Assembly (NCBI GenBank): GCA_024643645.1
Contig: JAHEMN010000009.1
Location: 1 to 53,942, forward strand
Direction: 5' to 3'
Length of the DNA stretch: 53,942 bases
Source of the DNA: Chitinophagaceae bacterium
GTDB lineage: Bacteria > Bacteroidota > Bacteroidia > Chitinophagales > Chitinophagaceae
A model generated the notes under the pieces. It made no database searches. It saw only the letters and a program-made list of their open reading frames with translations, and was not told the DNA's origin. How positions within the stretch are numbered: the first letter of the stretch is position 1; each line of letters opens with the position of its first letter. Made by a program: the position numbers and the translations under genes. Positions 28,741 to 38,292 of the stretch are shown here, piece by piece.

Positions 28741-30388
28741 ACTTTAAAATAGTTGCAGACCTGTCTCCTGCTTCATTAGATATATACATATCGCCATTGG
28801 GAGCAAATGTTATTCCTTCAGGCTGATTGTACAAAACAGGATCTAACTTTATCACTTCTTCTATAATCCCCGCCTTATTTGCAATTACCAATACTTTACC
28901 TACGGAAGCTATAATATACAATTTCCCATTTACAGGATTTATTCCGGCTGCTGATGGTTTAAATTCTGCACCATCGTTACTAAGTCTGCGCTGTATTTCA
29001 CTTACTTCAATTGTATATACAGGATCTTCAGAAAATTGCTTAGTAGAAATATCAAACCGATAAGCATTTCGCACCTCATTCTTTTCTTTAGAACAATCTT
29101 TACAAAGTAAAATCAGCGAATTCCCATCTGCATCCAAATACATTGATTCAAACTCATTTGTGCCCTTTCGACCAAGCTCATACTCATTTGTAACAAATGA
29201 GCTATCAATGGTAGATACCCGAATTACCGACCCTGAACTAACTAGCATATATATGGCAGTATCTGTATAAACGATATCCTCATAGTCACCTTTTCCTCCA
29301 AATTTCACTTTACCAACAAGGTCTTTTTTATTTGCAAAATCAATTGTGAAAATATCGCCTTTCTCATCATTTTCGGCCAGGATCAAACCAGATCCCGGTA
29401 TATACGCCATCCCGGATATTTCTTTTAAATGCTTACCTAGTTCCATTTTTTCATCAGGTATTGTCAAATTGAATTTTCCTTCTGTTTTAGTTTCATCTGC
29501 ACTCTCAGCATAATAGTTAAACTTCAATAAAGTTGATTTACTTGTAATTCCTTCATTTGAAATATACATATCACCATTGTTCTTAAATGTTATGCCTTCT
29601 GCCTGAGGAAATAATTTTGGCGACAAATAATGTACAGTTTCCACATTTCCATTCAGGTCCGTAGTTACCAATTGATGACTGGCTGCAGATAAAATAAATA
29701 GTTTATTTAATACAGGATGAATAGCTGCTGCTGAAGGTTGAAATTTAGATGTTTTAACAGGTGAAAGTTCTTTAATTCTGTCGGCATTTATCACAAATAA
29801 TGGTTCAGTTTCAAATGTGTTTGTTTCTGGATAAAATGCAAAAGCACTAACAGATCCCGCATCATCAACACTACAGTTTTTACAAATGATCACTAATGCA
29901 TTACGACTGGAGTCAGCATACATCGTCTCAAAATCGTTGGATCCTGTAACCGGGAGTTTGCCAACTTCTATTCCCAGGTTTTTTCCTTCATCACCCTTAA
30001 TAAATTTTGTGATCATTCCATCACTTCTTAATATATAAGCATTGCCTTTGAATATTGCAACATCTTCATAGTCGCCACGATCGCCAAAAGAAAACTCTCC
30101 AATGATTGATTTAGATTCCTTATCTAGATAGAACAATTTCCCGCTTTCATCATTTATTGCAAGAAATTCATTGTAATCAGAGTCCCAGACCACACCTGAT
30201 ATCTCTTTTAACTTCAGATCCAGTTTATATGTAAAAACTTCAGCGAAATTATAATGAGGTGGTGATTTTAAAACATTCGTTTTAGGCTTACATGCCGGAA
30301 GTAATATTAGCAGAAACAAACCAACCAGAATAACCTTGAAAGAAAAATTTAAAAATTGCATTCTTCTAATTTTGTTTAAATTTATCAA
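28724..30388 (-). CDS. SdiA-regulated-like beta-propeller protein with two repeated halves (lipoprotein)
   Basis: Lipobox LLPAC; LKEISGVVWDSDYNEFLAINDESGKLFYLD and LKEISGMAYIPGSGLILAENDEKGDIFTID; EGITFKNNGDMYISNEG and EGITFAPNGDMYISNEA. Confidence 0.82.
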   Translation of the reverse strand: MINLNKIRRMQFLNFSFKVILVGLFLLILLPACKPKTNVLKSPPHYNFAEVFTYKLDLKLKEISGVVWDSDYNEFLAINDESGKLFYLDKESKSIIGEFSFGDRGDYEDVAIFKGNAYILRSDGMITKFIKGDEGKNLGIEVGKLPVTGSNDFETMYADSSRNALVIICKNCSVDDAGSVSAFAFYPETNTFETEPLFVINADRIKELSPVKTSKFQPSAAAIHPVLNKLFILSAASHQLVTTDLNGNVETVHYLSPKLFPQAEGITFKNNGDMYISNEGITSKSTLLKFNYYAESADETKTEGKFNLTIPDEKMELGKHLKEISGMAYIPGSGLILAENDEKGDIFTIDFANKKDLVGKVKFGGKGDYEDIVYTDTAIYMLVSSGSVIRVSTIDSSFVTNEYELGRKGTNEFESMYLDADGNSLILLCKDCSKEKNEVRNAYRFDISTKQFSEDPVYTIEVSEIQRRLSNDGAEFKPSAAGINPVNGKLYIIASVGKVLVIANKAGIIEEVIKLDPVLYNQPEGITFAPNGDMYISNEAGDRSATILKFNYKK

Positions 30389-30403
30389 AAGTTATTTAGA
30401 AAC

Positions 30404-31639
30404 ATGGTCGAAAACCAATTATTACTGCTTAATGATGTTCAGGAGCATGTAACAAACCTGCTAACCAATAAACTTAATAAGAATATAAGGTTTCATAATT
30501 TGGAACACACAAAGGAGGTTGTTGCAGCCTGTGAAATAATGGCTGATTATTATCAACTGGATGATGAAGATAAAATTTCCTTACTACTTGCTGCCTGGTT
30601 TCATGATACGGGATATATAAGTGGCCAGGCACAGGGACATGAAGCTGTTAGCGAACAACTGGCAACAGAATTTTTAAAAGCAAGATTGGTGACAAATGAG
30701 CAGATTGATAAAGTAATTGGGTGCATAAGAGCCACACAAATGCCCCAAAACCCATCATCATTAATAGAAAAAATAATTTGCGATGCAGATCTGTTTCATC
30801 TTGGCACAGATGCATTTAAAGAAAAAAGTCAATTGTTAAGAGATGAATTAAAAGATTTCGCAGGGAAGGAACTTTCAAAAAAAGAATGGCAACGTATCAA
30901 TTTGAGATTTCTTGATGGCCATTCATATTTCACTGACTATTGTATCGAAAAACTTGACCCATTGAAAGAAATGCATCTTAAGAAATTAAAAAGTAAAAAT
31001 CCTGAAAAAGTGAAAAAAGAGAAAGACAAATTTTCTGACGCTGTTAAAGAAGCTGAGGAATTAAAAAGAAAAAAAGATAAGGAAAAAGAATCAGAAAGGG
31101 GGATTGCTACTGTATTCCGTATAATGGCACAAAGTCATATCGGATTAAGCCAGATGGCTGATTCAAAAGCAAATATTCTCATTTCTGTAAATTCTATCAT
31201 CCTAACATTCATAATAACCGGTTTGTTTGACAAATTACAGACAGATTCTTATTTGCAGGTTCCCGTAGGTATATTAGTATTAGTATGTGTTGTGTCAATC
31301 GTTTTCGGAATTCTGGCTACCCGACCTAATGTTTCTGAAGGAACGTTTACAAGAGATGATATTGCCAATAAAAAAACTAACCTTTTGTTCTTTGGCAATT
31401 TTCACAATATGAGTCTTGATGATTATAATTGGGGAATGACAGAAATGCTAGGCGATAAAAATTATATGAATGCTAGTATGATCAAAGACAATTATTTTCT
31501 TGGTGTGGTATTGGCAAAAAAATACAAATACCTGAGGATAGCATATAATATTTTTATGTTTGGCCTAATTACTGCTATGATAGCATTTGCAATTGCGATC
31601 ATGTTACCATCAACAACACAAATATATTCAGCCGGATAA
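30404..31639 (+). CDS. HD-domain protein fused to Pycsar-effector-like (PycTM) membrane domain
   Basis: HD motifs RFHNLEHTKEV / AAWFHDTGY / ICDADLFHLG; basic linker; C-terminal SHIGLSQMADSKANILISVNSIILTFIITGLFD...VPVGILVLVCVVSIVFGILATRP...IAYNIFMFGLITAMIAFAIAIML. Confidence 0.85.
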   Translation: MVENQLLLLNDVQEHVTNLLTNKLNKNIRFHNLEHTKEVVAACEIMADYYQLDDEDKISLLLAAWFHDTGYISGQAQGHEAVSEQLATEFLKARLVTNEQIDKVIGCIRATQMPQNPSSLIEKIICDADLFHLGTDAFKEKSQLLRDELKDFAGKELSKKEWQRINLRFLDGHSYFTDYCIEKLDPLKEMHLKKLKSKNPEKVKKEKDKFSDAVKEAEELKRKKDKEKESERGIATVFRIMAQSHIGLSQMADSKANILISVNSIILTFIITGLFDKLQTDSYLQVPVGILVLVCVVSIVFGILATRPNVSEGTFTRDDIANKKTNLLFFGNFHNMSLDDYNWGMTEMLGDKNYMNASMIKDNYFLGVVLAKKYKYLRIAYNIFMFGLITAMIAFAIAIMLPSTTQIYSAG

Positions 31640-31663
31640 AAATTATTTAAGTAACCAACTGAA

Positions 31664-31688
31664 AAAGGCACAATGTGCCTTTTTTTAT
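31664..31688. terminator. Bidirectional intrinsic terminator
   Basis: aaaaaggcacaatgtgccttttttt hairpin with A/T flanks between convergent genes. Confidence 0.8.
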
Positions 31689-32125
31689 TTTGGCAAATGT
31701 GCAATCAGTTCTATTTCCAATTTAGCATCTTCCATGTATAACCGTGGTATCTGAATCCAGGTAGCAGCCGGAAAGTCCCCTTTATAATAAGTTTTTCGGA
31801 CATCATTATACTTTTTCATTGCTTCAATATCAGTAGTATACAGATTTTCCTTTACTACATTCTGAAAGGTAGCTCCGTAATTTTTCAATGTATTTTCCAA
31901 TGCATTGTATACTCTTTTAATACCTTCCGGGTTTACATCTCTTGCAACAGTACCTGATACATAAATTATATTATCCACTTTAACGGCCTGTGCATAACCA
32001 GCTGTTGTATCCTGAGTACCAACACCCCAGTTATACTTCTCTTTCTTAATATTTTTATCCTGTGCCTGAATAGTGAAAAATAATGCCAATTGGAATACCA
32101 ATAGCAGTGATATAAATTTTCTCAT
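31685..32125 (-). CDS. RidA family protein with signal peptide
   Basis: VDNIIYVSGTVARDVNPEGIKRVYNALENTLKNYGATFQNVVKENLYTTDIEAMKKYNDVRKTYYKGDFPAATWIQIPRLYMEDAKLEIELIAH. Confidence 0.92.
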   Translation of the reverse strand: MRKFISLLLVFQLALFFTIQAQDKNIKKEKYNWGVGTQDTTAGYAQAVKVDNIIYVSGTVARDVNPEGIKRVYNALENTLKNYGATFQNVVKENLYTTDIEAMKKYNDVRKTYYKGDFPAATWIQIPRLYMEDAKLEIELIAHLPK

Positions 32126-32171
32126 ATAAAAATTTTAATTAAAAATAAGTGCTGTACCTATTAAAGAAAAC

Positions 32172-32204
32172 AAAAAATCCACCAGTGGTAACTGGTGGAC
32201 TTTT
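32172..32204 (-). terminator. Intrinsic terminator of the korA-like gene
   Basis: Minus strand reads AGTCCACCAGTTACCACTGGTGGATTTTTT: strong stem with T-run. Confidence 0.85.
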
Positions 32205-32229
32205 CTTAAAAAATAGCATATACTCAAAT

Positions 32230-34080
32230 TCACTCTCTCAACATCTCTTCTATTTTGATAACTAATTCTGTTTTAGTGATCGGAACACCCATTATTTTAT
32301 TATAGCCTTTTGCATCAACAAAATAAACATCTCTGATAATTTTTATCAGTTGACCATTATTGATTTCAGGTATCAAAACTGTATCAAAGTTCTTAATGAT
32401 GTCCCCCAGGTTTTTAGGGAATGGTCTCACATAGCGTAAATGAGCATGGCTTACAGCATGTCCCTTCCCTTGTAAATCTCTGCATGCACTTTTAATAGCT
32501 CCATAAGTGGAACCCCAACCAATCACTAATATCTTTCCTTTTTCAGGGCCGCTATCAAGTTTTTGTTCTGGTATATAATCAGCTATTTTATCAACTTTTT
32601 CCTGCCTGATCTTCACCATTAGCTGATGGTTCTCCGGTTCGTAACTGATGTTGCCTGTAACATTTTGTTTTTCCAAACCTCCAATCCGATGTTCAAGACC
32701 TGGTGTACCAGGAATAGCCCATGGCCTTGCCAATTTTTCATCTCGTAAATATGGTTGATATGATTCTTCCATATCACCCAATTGAGTTTTAAATTTTACT
32801 GGAATTGGTGGAAGTTCTTCAGCTACAGGAAATTTCCAGGGTTCAGCTCCATTGGCAATATAGCCATCACTCAAAAAAATAACAGGTGTCATATGTTGAA
32901 CAGAAATTCTCACCGCTTCATACACAGCATCAAAACAGTCTGCGGGAGTAGAAGCAGAAACTATTGGCATGGGACATTCTCCGTTCCTGCCATAATAAGC
33001 TTGCATAAGATCTGACTGCTCTGTTTTTGTAGGTAAGCCGGTAGATGGTCCGCCTCTTTGAATATTTACAATAACCAGGGGAATCTCTAACATAACAGCC
33101 AATCCCATGGCCTCACCTTTTAATGCAATACCGGGACCGCTTGATGTAGTAACACCCAATGAACCACCATATGATGCTCCAATGGCTGAAGTAATTGCAG
33201 CTATTTCATCTTCTGCCTGAAAAGTTCTTACACCGAAATTCTTAAACTTACTCAGATCATGTAATATATCTGATGCCGGTGTAATGGGATAAGAACCTAG
33301 AAATAATGGTAACCCGCTTTTTTGAGATGCAGCAATCAATCCATAAGAAACTGCCTGATTACCCATTACTGAACGGTATGTACCAGGTTCCATTTTAGCT
33401 TTCTCTACTAAAAATGTTGTGGTAAAGGTTTCTGTTGTATCGCCATAATTATATCCTGCCTGTAATACTTTTACATTGCTTTCATAGATCTCAGGTTTTT
33501 TCCCAAATTTCTCTTTTAAAAATTTTATGGTGTTTTCCATGTCACGATTGTACATGAAATAGAGAAAGCCAAGTACAAACATATTTTTTGCCCTATCCTT
33601 CTCTTTCATTCCCATGGTGAAATCCTTCAATGCCTCTCTTGTCATTTTTGTGACATCCATCTTAATTACTTCATAATTAGAAAGGCTGCCATTTTCCAAT
33701 GGGTTTTCACCTTCAGGATAATTAGCAAGACGAAGATTCTTTGCATCAAAACCATCTGAGTTTACAATGATCTTTCCCCCTTTCTTAATTGCTGTTAAAT
33801 TTGTTTTTAATGCGGCAGCATTCATTGCTACCAAGACATCGCATGCATCTCCCGGCGTATAAATTCTGTCACTCGAAAAACGTAATTGAAATCCACTTAC
33901 CCCGGGAAGAGTTCCTATCGGGGCTCTTATTTCAGCAGGAAAATCGGGAAAAGTAGACAGATCTATTCCTAATAAAGCTGTATTATTTGTAAACTGAGTT
34001 CCTGTCAATTGCATTCCATCACCACTATCTCCGGCAAATTTTATAACTACATCCTGTAATACTTCTTGTTTCCTTTCCAT
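32230..34080 (-). CDS. 2-oxoacid:acceptor oxidoreductase subunit alpha (gamma-alpha fusion, KorA-like)
   Basis: VIKFAGDSGDGMQLTGTQFTNNTALLG...; GSYPITPASDILHDLSKFKNFGVRTFQAEDEIAAITSAIGASYGGSLGVTTSSGPGIALKGEAMGLAVMLEIPLVIVNIQRGGPSTGLPTKTEQSDL. Confidence 0.95.
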   Translation of the reverse strand: MERKQEVLQDVVIKFAGDSGDGMQLTGTQFTNNTALLGIDLSTFPDFPAEIRAPIGTLPGVSGFQLRFSSDRIYTPGDACDVLVAMNAAALKTNLTAIKKGGKIIVNSDGFDAKNLRLANYPEGENPLENGSLSNYEVIKMDVTKMTREALKDFTMGMKEKDRAKNMFVLGFLYFMYNRDMENTIKFLKEKFGKKPEIYESNVKVLQAGYNYGDTTETFTTTFLVEKAKMEPGTYRSVMGNQAVSYGLIAASQKSGLPLFLGSYPITPASDILHDLSKFKNFGVRTFQAEDEIAAITSAIGASYGGSLGVTTSSGPGIALKGEAMGLAVMLEIPLVIVNIQRGGPSTGLPTKTEQSDLMQAYYGRNGECPMPIVSASTPADCFDAVYEAVRISVQHMTPVIFLSDGYIANGAEPWKFPVAEELPPIPVKFKTQLGDMEESYQPYLRDEKLARPWAIPGTPGLEHRIGGLEKQNVTGNISYEPENHQLMVKIRQEKVDKIADYIPEQKLDSGPEKGKILVIGWGSTYGAIKSACRDLQGKGHAVSHAHLRYVRPFPKNLGDIIKNFDTVLIPEINNGQLIKIIRDVYFVDAKGYNKIMGVPITKTELVIKIEEMLRE

Positions 34081-34233
34081 ATTGTTATTTCTTATACTGC
34101 GAATTTAAAACATCTTATTGTTGATTGGACATTTGAAACATAAAAAATGCCTTTACAGGCAATTAAATTTAATACTTGCAAATCTCATATAAATTTCGAG
34201 TCATTATTCTTTATCAATCTTCGAACCTAATTA

Positions 34234-35037
34234 TTACTCTCTTCCATCAAACAAATTGCCTAATCCTCCTAAAACACTTCCTTCTTCTTTCCTTTTATAC
34301 GTTCCATAAGCAACAATTCTACCTGCCAGGCGGCTTATTGGTAATGATTGTATCCAAACTTTTCCGGGACCTTGCAATTTTGCAAAGAATAACCCTTCGC
34401 CTCCAAACATGAAATTCTTAATGCCTCTGACAAATTCTATATCAAATTGAACAGTCGGAGTATATCCTACAATACAACCTGTATCAATTTTTAATATCTC
34501 CCCTGGTTTTAATTCTTTTTCAATAATATAACCCCCAGCATGCAGAAAAGCCATTCCATCTCCTTCAATCTTTTCCATGATAAATCCCTCCCCACCGAAA
34601 ATACCAACACCTAACTTTCTTTGAAAGTGAATTCCTATGCTCACTCCTTTTGCGGCACATAAAAAAGCATCTTTTTGTGCAATTATAGTTCCACCTAATT
34701 TCTGCAAATCCATTGGGATGATCTTACCGGTATAAGGTGCTGCAAAACTTATTCTTTTTTTACCGGCACCTGCATTTGTAAAAGCTGTCATAAATAAGCT
34801 CTCACCAGTTAAAACCCTTTTTCCTGCACTCATTAATTTTCCAAAAAAACCTGTTGGTTGTTGAGCAGAACCATCACCAAAGATTGTTTGCATTTCAATA
34901 CCATCATCCATCATCATCATCGCACCACTTTCTGCTACTGCAGTTTCTTGTGGATCTAGTTCAATTTCTACAAATTGCAATTCTTCTCCATAGATTTTAT
35001 AATCAATTTCATGATTATTCCGTGTTGATTGAGCCAT
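34234..35037 (-). CDS. TIGR00266 / AIM24 family protein
   Basis: IDYKIYGEELQFVEIELDPQETAVAESGAMMMMDDGIEMQT...GEGLFFAKLQGPGKVWIQSLPISRLAGRI. Confidence 0.92.
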   Translation of the reverse strand: MAQSTRNNHEIDYKIYGEELQFVEIELDPQETAVAESGAMMMMDDGIEMQTIFGDGSAQQPTGFFGKLMSAGKRVLTGESLFMTAFTNAGAGKKRISFAAPYTGKIIPMDLQKLGGTIIAQKDAFLCAAKGVSIGIHFQRKLGVGIFGGEGFIMEKIEGDGMAFLHAGGYIIEKELKPGEILKIDTGCIVGYTPTVQFDIEFVRGIKNFMFGGEGLFFAKLQGPGKVWIQSLPISRLAGRIVAYGTYKRKEEGSVLGGLGNLFDGRE

Positions 35038-35178
35038 AATTGAAAATTTTTAATAAAGATACAGAACTGAAATGCCGGCTAGTATATCAAAATCTTAAAA
35101 ATTGATTTAGAATTGATAAAAGGCAAGGTAAAAAGGTCAGATTTCTTTACATTTCCAGTTCCAAAAAGAAAAAACAAT

Positions 35179-38031
35179 ATGAAACAAAGATTCAGTTTAT
35201 TAGCTGCTTTTCTAATTCTTACAGGAGCGGTTATTAATGCACAAACGAAACTTATTGAAAAAGTTACTAAAAAAGGCGATGAGATTGTCATACCCTACGA
35301 AAAGTATCAATTGGATAATGGCCTTACATTGATCATTCATGAAGATCACAGTGACCCTTTAGTTAGGGTTGATGTAACATATCATGTTGGATCTGCAAGG
35401 GAAGAGATCGGAAAATCAGGATTTGCTCACTTTTTTGAGCATATGATGTTCCAGGGAAGTGATAACGTAGGCGATGAACAACATTTTAAAATTGTTACAG
35501 AATCCGGAGGTACATTAAACGGAACAACCAACCGTGACAGGACTAATTATTTTGAGACAGTTCCCAATAATCAATTGGAAAAAATGCTTTGGCTGGAAGC
35601 AGATCGTATGGGATTCTTATTAGATGCCGTTACCCAGCAAAAATTTGAAATCCAAAGAGCTACTGTAAAAAATGAAAGGGGGCAGAATTATGATAACCGT
35701 CCTTATGGACTTGCTAATGAAAAATTATCACAGGCAATGTATCCATATGGACATCCATACAGCTGGTTAACGATCGGTTATGTAGAAGATCTGGACAGAG
35801 TAAATGTAAATGACCTGAAGAATTTTTTCCTTCGCTGGTATGGACCAAATAACGCTACACTTACTGTTGGAGGCGATATAAATCCACAAGAAGTAATTAA
35901 ACTGGTAGAAAAATATTATGGCTCTATTCCCCGAGGACCAGAAGTAAAGAATATGCCGAAGATGGTTCCGGAACTAACAAAGCATCGTTTTGTTTCTTAT
36001 GTAGATAATTATGCAAGAGTACCGGTAATGCTCAGATCATATCCTACTGTTCCAAACTATGATAAGGATATGGCTGCATTAGATTGTTTGGCAGAAATTC
36101 TCGGGCAGGGAAATAATTCTATTCTTTACCAGGAACTTGTAAAAAAACAACTGGCATTATCTGCTTCTGCCAGTCATTCAAATTCTGAACTTTCGGGAGA
36201 GTTCATGTTCCAGATTGTTCCTTATCCAGGAAAATCGTTGGCTTCTATGTATTATTTATTGGATCAAGCTTTATTAGCTTTTGAAAAAAGAGGTGTTACT
36301 GATGAGGATATTGCTAAGTTTAAAGGTCAGCAGGAATCCGGCGTAATAAATAGTTTACAAAGCGTATCAGGGAAAGTAGGACAATTAGCAGCCTACGAAA
36401 CTTTTGCAGGAAACCCCAATATGATTGGCAAAGAATTAGCCATGGTTCGTTCAGTTACAAAAGAAGATGTGATGAGGGTGTATAAAAAATACATTAAACT
36501 AAAACATTGTGTTGTACTTAGTGTACTTACAAAAGGACAGGACAAAATGATAGTAGGTGAAAATAACTACAAAGTAAATGAAGAGGAATATAAGGCTCCG
36601 GATTATGGATACCAGGGTTTAAAGTATTCAAAAGCAACAGATAATTTTGATCGTAGCAAGCAACCACCAAGTGGTGCCAACCCTGTTATAAAAGTTCCTG
36701 CTTTCTGGACCAAAGATCTGGGCAATGGAATAAAAGCAATTGGAACTGCAAATACAGAATTGCCATTGGTGAATCTGGCGATAAAAATTCCAGGCGGGCA
36801 TCTGATGCAGGCAAATAATCTAGACAAAGCCGGGCTTGCTTCTTTCTTTGCCAATATGATGGATGAGGATACTAAAAATAAATCAGCAGAAGATTTCAGT
36901 AAAGAATTGGAAAAATTAGGAAGCAGGATAAATGTTTCCAGTAGTACTGATGGCATTAACTTCCAGGTTACTACTTTAAAGAAAAACCTTGACGCTACAC
37001 TTGCACTGCTGGAAGAAAGAATGTTATCACCAAAGTTTACGGAAGATGCATTCAGCAGACTTAAACGTCAGGCTATAGAAAGCTTCAAACAAATAAAATC
37101 ACAACCTTCTGCTATTGCCTCCAATGTATTTGACAAAGTGAATTATGGAAAAGATAATATTCTTGGTGTAAGCCAGCGGGGCACTGAAGAAACTGTAAAA
37201 TCCTTCACATTACAGGATGTAGAAAATTATTATGCCAATAATATCGGATCACAAGGAGTGAATGTGGTTGTGGTAGGAGATGTTACAGAATCTGAAATTG
37301 TTCCAAAACTCGGCTTCCTGAATAAGCTGCCGAATAAAAAAGTAATGATACCAGAAGTAAAAGCATCAAACAATATCGAAAAAACAAAGATCTATTTTGT
37401 AGATGTAAAGAATGCGGCACAAACAGAATTCCGTGTAGGTGATATCACCAATTTAAAATATGATGCAACCGGTGAATATTTTAAAGCATTCCTTACAAAC
37501 TATTCTTTGGGTGGTGCTTTCAACAGTCGTCTTAACCTGAATTTAAGAGAAGATAAAGGTTGGACTTATGGAGCCAGAAGTGGATTCAATGGTGATAAAT
37601 ACACCGGAGAGTTTACTTTTAGTGCGGGCATAAGGGCTGTAGCTACTGACAGTGCTTTATCTGAAGTGCTGAAGGAGATAAAAAATTATGCAACCAATGG
37701 TATTACAGACGATGAAATGAAATTCATGAAAAGTGCATTGGGACAAATAGATGCACAACGATATGAAACAGGTTTTCAGAAAGCAGGATTTATCGGTAGA
37801 ATTCTGGAATACAATTTACCAGCTAACTATGTAGATCAGCAAAATGATATTCTTAAAAACATTACAAAAGATGAAATTGATGCGATTGCCAAAAAATGGC
37901 TGAATGTAGATAAGATGAATATTCTTTTAGTTGGCGATAAAGAAAAAGTATTACCAACATTACAAAAGTTTGGATTTGAAATAATTGAGTTAGATATCGA
38001 TGGTAATCCGGTGATGAAAAAAGGATTTTAA
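35179..38031 (+). CDS. M16 family zinc metallopeptidase (two tandem domains)
   Basis: Active-site HFFEHMMFQG (HxxEH) with E in the first domain; second M16-like half lacks HxxEH; signal peptide from MKQRFSLLAAFLILTGAVINAQ. Confidence 0.95.
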   Translation: MKQRFSLLAAFLILTGAVINAQTKLIEKVTKKGDEIVIPYEKYQLDNGLTLIIHEDHSDPLVRVDVTYHVGSAREEIGKSGFAHFFEHMMFQGSDNVGDEQHFKIVTESGGTLNGTTNRDRTNYFETVPNNQLEKMLWLEADRMGFLLDAVTQQKFEIQRATVKNERGQNYDNRPYGLANEKLSQAMYPYGHPYSWLTIGYVEDLDRVNVNDLKNFFLRWYGPNNATLTVGGDINPQEVIKLVEKYYGSIPRGPEVKNMPKMVPELTKHRFVSYVDNYARVPVMLRSYPTVPNYDKDMAALDCLAEILGQGNNSILYQELVKKQLALSASASHSNSELSGEFMFQIVPYPGKSLASMYYLLDQALLAFEKRGVTDEDIAKFKGQQESGVINSLQSVSGKVGQLAAYETFAGNPNMIGKELAMVRSVTKEDVMRVYKKYIKLKHCVVLSVLTKGQDKMIVGENNYKVNEEEYKAPDYGYQGLKYSKATDNFDRSKQPPSGANPVIKVPAFWTKDLGNGIKAIGTANTELPLVNLAIKIPGGHLMQANNLDKAGLASFFANMMDEDTKNKSAEDFSKELEKLGSRINVSSSTDGINFQVTTLKKNLDATLALLEERMLSPKFTEDAFSRLKRQAIESFKQIKSQPSAIASNVFDKVNYGKDNILGVSQRGTEETVKSFTLQDVENYYANNIGSQGVNVVVVGDVTESEIVPKLGFLNKLPNKKVMIPEVKASNNIEKTKIYFVDVKNAAQTEFRVGDITNLKYDATGEYFKAFLTNYSLGGAFNSRLNLNLREDKGWTYGARSGFNGDKYTGEFTFSAGIRAVATDSALSEVLKEIKNYATNGITDDEMKFMKSALGQIDAQRYETGFQKAGFIGRILEYNLPANYVDQQNDILKNITKDEIDAIAKKWLNVDKMNILLVGDKEKVLPTLQKFGFEIIELDIDGNPVMKKGF

Positions 38032-38048
38032 AAAATAATTATTCGAAA

Positions 38049-38083
38049 TAAAAAAACCGCTAAGATTTTCTAAGCGGTTTTTT
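38049..38083. terminator. Intrinsic terminator after M16 peptidase
   Basis: aaaaaaaccgctaagattttctaagcggttttttta. Confidence 0.85.
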
Positions 38084-38230
38084 TATAAACTTTTCGATGT
38101 GTTGTTTACTTTATCCTCAACCATACTTCAACACTATTTTGTAATATATTTTCCGCAAACTATTACTTCTCTATTCTTTAAACAGCAGCAGGTAAGCAGG
38201 TAGTACATTAATAATCATACAGGTATAAAA

Positions 38231-38266
38231 GAAAAATGGCCCCAACCACGGAGCCATTTTTTTATA
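38231..38266. terminator. Intrinsic terminator (3' of RND permease)
   Basis: aaaaatggccccaaccacggagccattttttta: AAAATGGC/GCCATTTT hairpin, usable on either strand. Confidence 0.75.
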
Positions 38267-38292
38267 ACCAAAACCAACCACCACTATAAAGA

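Noticed and set aside
36603-36956. 117-aa minus-strand ORF
   Set aside because: Antisense to the M16 peptidase gene, no motif.
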